This document shows positions 14,459 through 19,829 of a stretch of 19,829 nt of DNA, piece after piece. The position numbers and the translations under genes were made by a program. The notes under the pieces are model-generated. The model was given only the letters and a program-made list of their open reading frames with translations. It did no database searches and had not been told where the DNA came from. The DNA is from DAIMZM01 sp036733985 (GTDB taxonomy: Bacteria; Bacillota; Dehalobacteriia; UBA4068): positions 1 through 19,829 of the forward strand of contig DAIMZM010000044.1 of NCBI GenBank assembly GCA_036733985.1, given 5' to 3'. Position 1 is the stretch's first letter. Each line of letters starts with the position of its first letter.

Positions 14459-16528
14459 ATGACGAGAGATGAAAACCGGGATATCCTAACGGATACGGCC
14501 GAACCGCTAGAAGAGCAGGCGGCCGCCGGGCCGACCGGCGCGGCGGAAACCGAAGATATTTTTGTTAGTGAAGAAGAAGTCCAGCGCATCATGGCCCAAT
14601 ATGACAAGGAATCCAATACGCGGTTCTTTTCCGGCGCGCGGGAAAAGATCGTACACGGGTTATGTATTGCCTTCACCCTGTATGTGATCGCCTTCAATAC
14701 CGTGCTCCTGATGCCCCAGCAGATGCGGCGGGCCTCCTTCGTCGGCTTTATTATCATTTTTGCCATCATGCTTTATCCTGCCTGTGAGCGGGATAAAAAG
14801 GCAAACTTTATCCCCTGGTATGACTGGATCATCGCCTTAGCGGGCGGCGCGTCATTCTTTTATTACGTGGCCAACTATAAGGAAATCGTTGCCCAGGTAG
14901 GCGTTTATACCGTACCCAATATGGTGGTCGCTGTCATCGGCATCCTGGTGCTGTTTGAATGTTGCCGCCGGGTGGTGGGCGTGCCGCTGATGATCGTGGT
15001 GGCCGTCTTCCTCTGTTACGCTTATTTCGGCAAGTATCTGGGTGGGGATTTTGGCCATGCGGGCTATACGCTTAAACGCCTGATCACTTTTATGTTCTAC
15101 ACTACGGAAGGCGTGATCGGCACGCCGATTTCCGTATGCGCCTCGTTCATCTTCATTTTTATCCTGTTCGGGGCGTTTCTGGAAAAGACAGGGATCGGGC
15201 AGTTTTTCATTGATATCGCCAATGCCGTTGCCGGCAAAGCGGTGGGCGGGCCGGCCAAGGTGGCGGTGATCGCCAGCGCCTTGGAAGGGACTGTATCCGG
15301 CAGCTCCGTGGCGAATACCGTGGGTTCCGGCAGCTTCACCATTCCGATGATGAAAAAGCTGGGTTATAAACCGGAATTCGCCGCGGCGGTGGAAGCCACC
15401 GCCTCCACCGGCGGGCAGATCATGCCGCCGATCATGGGCGCCGCCGCTTTCCTCATGGCGGAGATAACCCAGATCCCTTATTCCCGCATCATCCTGGCCG
15501 CGGCTATCCCGGCGACGCTCTATTTTACAACAGTGCTGCTGCAGGTACATTTCGAAGCCAAGAAGCTGCGCCTGAAGGGCTTGCCGGAGGATGAGATCCC
15601 TAAGGCCGGCAAACTGCTGAAGGAAAAAGGCCATCTGTTCCTGGCCATCGTCGCCATCGTGGTTTTCCTGTCCATCGGCTACACTCCCGGCCGTTCGGCG
15701 CTGATGGCCTGCGCTGTGGCTATTGTGGTCAGCTGCTTCCGCAAGGATACCCGCATCACGGTTAAGGAGTTTTTCAACGCCCTGGCCAACGGTACCCGCA
15801 ATTCCGTGGGCGTAGCCGTGGCCTGCGCCATGGCCGGCATGATCGTGGGCGTGGTGACCCTGACCGGCTTGGGCATGACCTTTGCCAGCGCCTTGCAGAG
15901 CCTGTCCGGCGGCGTCACCATCTTGGCCCTGTTCTTCTGCATGATCGCTTCAATCGTCCTGGGGATGGGCGTACCTACCACGGCCAATTATGTGATTATG
16001 GCCACCGTCACCGCGCCTATCGTTATCCAGCTGGGCATCCCCATCCTGGCGGCGCATATGTTCGTGTTCTATTTCGGCATTGTGGCGGATATTACGCCGC
16101 CGGTGGCCCTGGCCGCCTACGCCGGTTCGGCAATTGCCAGGAGCGACCCGCTTAAAACCGGCGTTACCGCCACCCGCCTGGCCATCGCGGCTTTCCTGGT
16201 GCCCTATATCTTCGCGCTTAACCCGGATATGCTGTTCGGCGGCACGGCGGAGGTTACCGTACACTTTGCCAGCATAATACTGATCATCATCAGCGCTTTG
16301 CTGGGGGCCACGCTGATCGCGGCAGGCGTCACCGGCTGCTTCATCGCCACCATGGGCCCGCTCTGGCGGATACTGGCCTGCGCCGGCGGTTTGCTGCTGG
16401 TCATCCCCGGCTGGAAGACCGATCTGATGGGCTTCGTCGTTTTTATCGCGCTACTGCTGTACCAGGGCCGCAAATATGGCGTGTATAACCCCTTTAAAGG
16501 CGAAAACCCCAGCAAAGTAAAGGCTTGA
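14459..16528 (+). CDS. TRAP transporter fused permease (DctQM 4TM/12TM fusion)
   Basis: A 689-residue integral membrane protein in which the small Q and large M TRAP subunits are fused, as usual for TAXI systems. An acidic cytosolic tail (about 1-60) precedes the helices. The M-domain signature is clear: EGTVSGSSVANTVGSGSF (about 276-293), TGGQIMPPIMGAAAFLM further on, and a second set around GMGVPTTANYVIM and DITPPVALAAYAGS, where substrate and coupling ion are handled. Together with the binding lipoprotein it should form an ion-driven secondary importer. The start is supported by GAGGTG 5 nt upstream. Last gene of the operon; a long hairpin terminator follows. Confidence 0.95.
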   Translation: MTRDENRDILTDTAEPLEEQAAAGPTGAAETEDIFVSEEEVQRIMAQYDKESNTRFFSGAREKIVHGLCIAFTLYVIAFNTVLLMPQQMRRASFVGFIIIFAIMLYPACERDKKANFIPWYDWIIALAGGASFFYYVANYKEIVAQVGVYTVPNMVVAVIGILVLFECCRRVVGVPLMIVVAVFLCYAYFGKYLGGDFGHAGYTLKRLITFMFYTTEGVIGTPISVCASFIFIFILFGAFLEKTGIGQFFIDIANAVAGKAVGGPAKVAVIASALEGTVSGSSVANTVGSGSFTIPMMKKLGYKPEFAAAVEATASTGGQIMPPIMGAAAFLMAEITQIPYSRIILAAAIPATLYFTTVLLQVHFEAKKLRLKGLPEDEIPKAGKLLKEKGHLFLAIVAIVVFLSIGYTPGRSALMACAVAIVVSCFRKDTRITVKEFFNALANGTRNSVGVAVACAMAGMIVGVVTLTGLGMTFASALQSLSGGVTILALFFCMIASIVLGMGVPTTANYVIMATVTAPIVIQLGIPILAAHMFVFYFGIVADITPPVALAAYAGSAIARSDPLKTGVTATRLAIAAFLVPYIFALNPDMLFGGTAEVTVHFASIILIIISALLGATLIAAGVTGCFIATMGPLWRILACAGGLLLVIPGWKTDLMGFVVFIALLLYQGRKYGVYNPFKGENPSKVKA

Positions 16529-16563
16529 GAGACCTGCTTCGGTTATTTTGCAGCTACCGGCTA

Positions 16564-16610
16564 AGCAAAAAACAAGACCGCCTGTTTCACGGGCGGTCTT
16601 GTTTTTTGCT
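16564..16610. terminator. Bidirectional terminator between the TRAP permease and gntR
   Basis: A perfect 19-bp stem (16564-16582 with 16592-16610) and a 9-nt loop. The A-rich left arm and T-rich right arm put a T-run at the 3' side on either strand, so it can end both the TRAP operon and the convergent gntR transcript. Confidence 0.88.
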
Positions 16611-16640
16611 TTCCGGGGGCGGCGGCGGTTGCCAGGCTGC

Positions 16641-17315
16641 TTAGTCCGCGGCGGGGGCTGCGTCCTCCTGGCTGAGCAGCTCCTTCAGGGGGATCACAGC
16701 CTCCAGGAAGTGGGCGGCCATCAGTTCCTGGGCCATCTGATAGTCCCCGGCCTGATAAGCGCTGAGGATTTGCCGGTGTTGCTCCACGGTGCGCGTCCAG
16801 ATCGAGCGGTAGTCCTTGAAGTAAATGGCGATATGCGTATCCCACAGTACGATATTATCATCGTAGGCCCGCACCAGCCGGGCGTTGCCGCTATAATCGA
16901 AAAAGGTACGGTGAAACTGCTTGTCCAGGCTCTGATGCCTGCGGTAGGCCGCCTGTTCTACCTGGCGGCTCTGCTGCGCCACAATACCTTCCAGCCGGGC
17001 GATCACCTTGGCCTGGTTGCCCCGTTCCGCCGTCAGGGCGACCGCGTCCCGGTTGAGCAGGGCCATCATCTCGTTAACCTCCAGGGCCATCTTCAAATCG
17101 AAAGCGATCACCCGGGCGCCGCCATTAGAAATATCCTCCAGCAGGCCGTCCAGATACAGCCGGTTGATGGCGTCCCGGATAGGGGTGGAACTGACCTGAA
17201 AGGTCCTTTGCAAATCCCGGTTGGTCAGTTTTTCGCCAAAGCCGATCCGTTGGGCGAGAATATCCGCCTTGATTTTTTCGTAAATCTGTTCGCTCAAGTT
17301 CTTTTTAAGGATCAT
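16641..17315 (-). CDS. GntR-family regulator, FCD subfamily
   Basis: A 224-residue repressor-type regulator. The N-terminal winged HTH (about 4-70) has the usual GntR order, including KLTNRDLQRTFQVSSTPIRDAINRL. The C-terminal all-helical FCD domain (about 80-215) shows the likely metal-binding His residues in QFHRTFFDYSGN, VEQHRQIL and MAAHFLEAV; FCD proteins usually respond to small organic acids. It is divergent from tyrosine phenol-lyase and convergent with the TRAP operon, so tpl, its own gene and possibly the TRAP operon are candidate targets. The start is ATG 17315; a TTG directly before it is possible, and no strong ribosome binding site is seen. Its own promoter lies at 17356-17384. 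Confidence 0.92.
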   Translation of the reverse strand: MILKKNLSEQIYEKIKADILAQRIGFGEKLTNRDLQRTFQVSSTPIRDAINRLYLDGLLEDISNGGARVIAFDLKMALEVNEMMALLNRDAVALTAERGNQAKVIARLEGIVAQQSRQVEQAAYRRHQSLDKQFHRTFFDYSGNARLVRAYDDNIVLWDTHIAIYFKDYRSIWTRTVEQHRQILSAYQAGDYQMAQELMAAHFLEAVIPLKELLSQEDAAPAAD

Positions 17316-17355
17316 CAAACCGCACCGTCCGCATTAAAGGTAGCTGATTAAGCCT

Positions 17356-17384
17356 ATCATAACACAACTTGGCCAATTATACAA
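17356..17384 (-). promoter_or_regulatory. Promoter of the GntR-family regulator
   Basis: On the minus strand -35 TTGTAT (17379-17384), a 17-bp spacer and -10 TATGAT (17356-17361). The spacer contains the perfect 8-bp palindrome TTGGCCAA (17369-17376), which could be part of an autoregulatory site. Confidence 0.6.
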
Positions 17385-17425
17385 CGCCGGGGATCAGCAG
17401 GTAGCGGCGGCTTTGCCTCAGTGGG

Positions 17426-17446
17426 AAATTATTCCAGGAATAATTT
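17426..17446. promoter_or_regulatory. Perfect 21-bp palindrome overlapping the tpl -35 box, candidate operator
   Basis: Arms of 10 bp (AAATTATTCC and GGAATAATTT) around a single central A. The right arm shares its last two bases with the -35 box TTGACA, so a bound protein would compete with RNA polymerase. The adjacent GntR-family protein is the simplest candidate; the PucR-type protein downstream of tpl is another. As RNA it lies upstream of the predicted transcript start, so it is unlikely to act as a transcribed hairpin of tpl. Confidence 0.6.
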
Positions 17447-17473
17447 GACAGCCGCTTCCGGGTATGCTATATT
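17445..17473 (+). promoter_or_regulatory. Promoter of tyrosine phenol-lyase
   Basis: Perfect -35 TTGACA (17445-17450), a 17-bp spacer and -10 TATATT (17468-17473) preceded by TGC, an extended -10. The predicted start is near 17480, giving a leader of about 90 nt. Such a strong promoter under an operator suggests tight repression and high output when open. Confidence 0.78.
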
Positions 17474-17484
17474 AAAAGCGGGTT

Positions 17485-17517
17485 ATGATGCATCACGCAT
17501 CATGCATAACGCATCGC
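17485..17517 (+). repeat. Short GCAT heptad repeats and stem-loop in the tpl leader
   Basis: From 17490 four successive 7-nt units begin with GCAT (GCATCAC, GCATCAT, GCATAAC, GCATCGC). A perfect 7-bp inverted repeat ATGATGC/GCATCAT with a 5-nt loop spans 17485-17503. It lies at the very 5' end of the predicted mRNA and may stabilise it or be a regulatory site. Confidence 0.45.
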
Positions 17518-17569
17518 ATAGCGCGTAACCCAAGTTGGCCGGGGATCATTTTTAAGAAAGGGAGAGGCT

Positions 17570-18949
17570 ATGATGAAGATGAACTACCCGCCGGAGCCGT
17601 TCCGCATCAAGTCGGTGGAGCCGGTGACGATGATCGGCCGCGCCGCCCGGGAAAAGGTGATCAAGGAGGCTGGCTATAATACTTTCCTCATCAAATCACA
17701 GGATGTGTATATCGACCTGCTGACCGATTCCGGCACCAATGCCATGAGCGACCGCCAGTGGGCCGGCATTATGCTGGGCGACGAGGCCTATGCCGGCAGC
17801 CGCAACTTCTATCATCTGGAAGAGACGGTACGGGAGCTGTTCGGCTTCAAGCATATTGTCCCCACCCATCAGGGCCGGGGCGCTGAGAACATCCTCAGCC
17901 GTATCGCCATCACGCCGGGCCAGTATGTGCCGGGCAATATGTACTTCACCACCACCCGGTACCACCAGGAGGCCAATGGCGGCATCTTTGCCGATGTGAT
18001 CATCGACGAGGCCCATGATCCGGTAAAAGAGCTGGATTTCAAGGGCAATATCGACGTGGCGAAGCTGCAGGCCCTGGTGGATCAACACGGGGCCGGGAAG
18101 ATCGCCTACATCTGCCTGGCCGTGACGGTGAATATGGCCGGCGGCCAGCCGGTTTCCATCGCCAATATGAAAGCGGTCCGGGCCTTCGCCGATCAATACG
18201 GCATCAAGATCTTCTACGACGCCACCCGCTGCGTGGAAAACGCCTACTTCATCAAGGAACGGGAGCCAGGCTATGAGGAGAAGACGATCCGGGAAATCGT
18301 CCGGGAGATGTTCTCCTATGCCGACGGCTGCACCATGTCGGGGAAGAAAGACTGCCTTACCAATATCGGCGGTTTCCTCTGCATGAACGATGAGGAGCTT
18401 TTCCTGCGGGCCAAGGAATTGGTGGTAGTCTACGAGGGTATGCCCTCCTATGGCGGCATCGCCGGCCGGGATATGGAGGCCATGGCCATCGGCCTGGCAG
18501 AATCCATGCAGTACGCTTACATCGAACACCGGATCAAGCAGGTGCGCTACCTGGGCGACCTGCTGGATGGGGCAGGGGTGCCCATTGTCAAGCCCATCGG
18601 CGGCCACGCGGTATTCCTGGATGCGCGGCGTTTCTGCCCCCATCTGGACCAGGAGCAGTTCCCGGCCCAGTCCTTGGCGGCGGATTTGTATTTGGAAAGC
18701 GGCGTCCGCGCCATGGAGCGGGGCATTATCTCAGCCGGGCGCGACCCCAAGACCGGCGAAAACCACAAGCCGAAGCTGGAGATGGTGCGGCTGACGATTC
18801 CCCGCCGCGTCTATACCTATGCCCACATGGATGTGGCGGCGGACGCGGTCGTCCGGCTTTACAGCAACCGGGAGGCGATCCGGGGGCTGCGTTTCGTCTA
18901 CGAGCCCCGGATGCTCCGCTTCTTCACCGCCCGGTTTGAGCATATCTGA
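17570..18949 (+). CDS. tpl: Tyrosine phenol-lyase (beta-tyrosinase)
   Basis: PLP-dependent cytosolic enzyme cleaving L-tyrosine to phenol, pyruvate and ammonia. The 459-residue product aligns without gaps, as far as I recall it, to the 456-residue Citrobacter freundii enzyme after three extra N-terminal residues. Key positions are present with +3 numbering: Y74 (proton donor), R103, F126 and T127, N188, D217, R220, S257, the PLP lysine K260 in SGKKD, M291, M382 and R384, T52, and F451-F452. R384 and the Phe pair, where tryptophanase has His, favour tyrosine over tryptophan as substrate. Starts at 17570, 17573 and 17579 are all in frame; AAGGGAG just upstream favours the first two. It is expressed alone from a strong promoter with an operator-like palindrome, divergent from gntR. 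PLP enzymes of this family work as homotetramers. Confidence 0.95.
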   Translation: MMKMNYPPEPFRIKSVEPVTMIGRAAREKVIKEAGYNTFLIKSQDVYIDLLTDSGTNAMSDRQWAGIMLGDEAYAGSRNFYHLEETVRELFGFKHIVPTHQGRGAENILSRIAITPGQYVPGNMYFTTTRYHQEANGGIFADVIIDEAHDPVKELDFKGNIDVAKLQALVDQHGAGKIAYICLAVTVNMAGGQPVSIANMKAVRAFADQYGIKIFYDATRCVENAYFIKEREPGYEEKTIREIVREMFSYADGCTMSGKKDCLTNIGGFLCMNDEELFLRAKELVVVYEGMPSYGGIAGRDMEAMAIGLAESMQYAYIEHRIKQVRYLGDLLDGAGVPIVKPIGGHAVFLDARRFCPHLDQEQFPAQSLAADLYLESGVRAMERGIISAGRDPKTGENHKPKLEMVRLTIPRRVYTYAHMDVAADAVVRLYSNREAIRGLRFVYEPRMLRFFTARFEHI

Positions 18950-18968
18950 GCGGCCATCAGTTAGAGAA

Positions 18969-19016
18969 AACCGAACCGCATGCATTGGGCCGTAGCCCTT
19001 TGAATGCGGTTCGGTT
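18969..19016 (-). terminator. Terminator of the PucR-type gene, possibly bidirectional
   Basis: A perfect 13-bp stem (18969-18981 with 19004-19016) encloses a 22-nt loop with an inner GGGC/GCCC hairpin. On the minus strand it is followed by TTTTCTCT, so it best fits the end of the convergent regulator gene. On the plus strand no T-run follows, yet the stem may still protect or end the tpl mRNA. Confidence 0.65.
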
Positions 19017-19058
19017 CGGAAGCGCTTATTCAGGGAAAAGCAGGGGGCTGCCAGCCTT

Positions 19059-19829
19059 TTATTGCCCTTGAAAGACATGGTACTGCAGCGCCAGGTACAG
19101 CTTAAGCTGATCGCGTATATCCCGGCTGTCCAGGCCCGCGATCTCATCGACCAGCTTGAGGCGGTAGCGGATGGTATTTTCATGGACAAAACATTTTTTA
19201 GCGATCTCCGCAATACTGCGGCATTGAAAATAAATCGCTAAGGTGTCCAAAAGGCAGTTGTTATGGGTTGAATCGTATTCGATCAACGGCTGTATGTATT
19301 TTTTGACCAGCCTCCGGCACATGGCCGGCTGATTCAGCATCTGATAGGCGATCATCACCTCAGCCTCATAATCAGCGGCCAGCAAAATATCCTCCTGCCG
19401 TTTATTATGGCAAATCATCGGGTAACCGGTCATCAATTGATCCAGGATATCCGGGATACCCGTTTCTTTTTGCAGCAAGCCGCTGACCAGGATTTTCGAG
19501 GAGGTTTCATAGGGAACGGATTCCCTGACCCGGCGGATCAGCTCGTCCTTGGAAGTCTGCTTTGTTGGGAAATGGTAGATACAAACCAGGAAATCCCCGT
19601 ATCCCAGATAAAGGGCATTGGCGCTGATGATGTAGTGAAAAGGGACGTTTTTATCGTGGCGCAGCCAGAGGAAGGCGGATTCCCGCTCAAAATCAATGCC
19701 CTGGCTGGTGATGAAGCCGGCGTTTTCTTCCCCGGACAAAGCCATACAGTAGCGGTTGTATTTGACCGGGTGCCTCTGGAGATGCCGGCCGCGGTGGAAG
19801 TGGCCGCGCCCGGGCGCACCATCGCCAAA
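19059..19829 (-). CDS. PucR/CdaR-type transcriptional regulator (5' end outside window)
   Basis: The minus-strand frame is open from the right edge to the TAA at 19059, giving 256 residues of a longer protein; the ATG at 19745 is internal, since in-frame coding continues upstream of it. The C-terminus is a PucR-type HTH: LLDTLAIYFQCRSIAEIAKK, then VHENTIRYRLKLVDEI, then the helical tail. The middle region (about 90-180 residues before the HTH) resembles the CdaR GGDEF-like domain of this family, which is not catalytic. Members activate genes for purine, sugar-acid or amino-acid use in response to a substrate. The gene is convergent with tpl and may regulate it; the sensing N-terminus is not in view, so the ligand cannot be guessed. 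Confidence 0.88.
   Translation of the reverse strand, partial: FGDGAPGRGHFHRGRHLQRHPVKYNRYCMALSGEENAGFITSQGIDFERESAFLWLRHDKNVPFHYIISANALYLGYGDFLVCIYHFPTKQTSKDELIRRVRESVPYETSSKILVSGLLQKETGIPDILDQLMTGYPMICHNKRQEDILLAADYEAEVMIAYQMLNQPAMCRRLVKKYIQPLIEYDSTHNNCLLDTLAIYFQCRSIAEIAKKCFVHENTIRYRLKLVDEIAGLDSRDIRDQLKLYLALQYHVFQGQ

Noticed and set aside
17485..17679. 64-codon frame starting MMHHASCITHR in the tpl leader, considered as a TnaC-like leader peptide
   Set aside because: The ATG is only about five nt after the predicted transcript start with no ribosome binding site, the frame runs on into tpl out of phase, and no diagnostic Trp/Tyr stall pattern is seen.
17696..18643. Minus-strand open frame of 315 codons antisense to tpl
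   Set aside because: It is fully explained as the reverse frame of the highly conserved tyrosine phenol-lyase gene.
17570..18949. Annotation of the lyase as tryptophanase
   Set aside because: Length, the close match to tyrosine phenol-lyase, R384, and Phe at the site where tryptophanase has a His all favour the tyrosine enzyme.

Overview
The window reads as chromosomal DNA of an anaerobic, motile, amino-acid-fermenting member of the Bacillota (Clostridia or Negativicutes type). The evidence is the strong AGGAGG-type ribosome binding sites, frequent GTG/TTG starts, sigma-A and sigma-D style promoters and the gene families present. GC content looks moderately high by eye. I cannot name a genus with confidence. 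There is no rRNA, tRNA, CRISPR array, insertion sequence or prophage gene.

Left part (1-12.6 kb), mostly signalling. A SulP-family anion transporter with a C-terminal STAS domain runs off the left edge on the minus strand. Divergent from it is a two-gene operon of tandem paralogues. Each is a 1042-residue membrane protein with two hydrophobic sensory blocks, a GAF-like domain, GGDEF and EAL, coupled by an ATGA overlap. The second gene overlaps convergently by 46 bp with a minus-strand AraC-type regulator that carries an extra cysteine-containing domain after its HTH. Divergent from the regulator is a methyl-accepting chemotaxis protein, followed by a GNAT acetyltransferase and a strong terminator. 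The chemoreceptor has a near-consensus sigma-D (flagellar) promoter that overlaps the regulator's promoter. A weaker sigma-D-like site precedes the c-di-GMP operon. This part therefore looks like a motility/c-di-GMP decision module.

Right part (12.7-19.8 kb), transport and catabolism. A TAXI-type TRAP operon (lipoprotein binding protein, DUF1850 protein, fused DctQM permease) ends in a bidirectional terminator shared with a convergent GntR/FCD regulator gene. Divergent from gntR is a tyrosine phenol-lyase gene (tpl), whose product cleaves L-tyrosine to phenol, pyruvate and ammonia. Its promoter (TTGACA-N17-TATATT) is overlapped at the -35 box by a perfect 21-bp palindrome. A convergent PucR/CdaR-type regulator, cut by the right edge, follows tpl.

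Working model (inference): the TAXI-TRAP system imports a substrate linked to tyrosine fermentation, tpl degrades tyrosine, and the GntR and/or PucR regulators control the locus in response to a related metabolite. The neighbouring chemoreceptor and c-di-GMP enzymes could link behaviour to nutrient sensing, but nothing in the sequence proves that the two halves act together.
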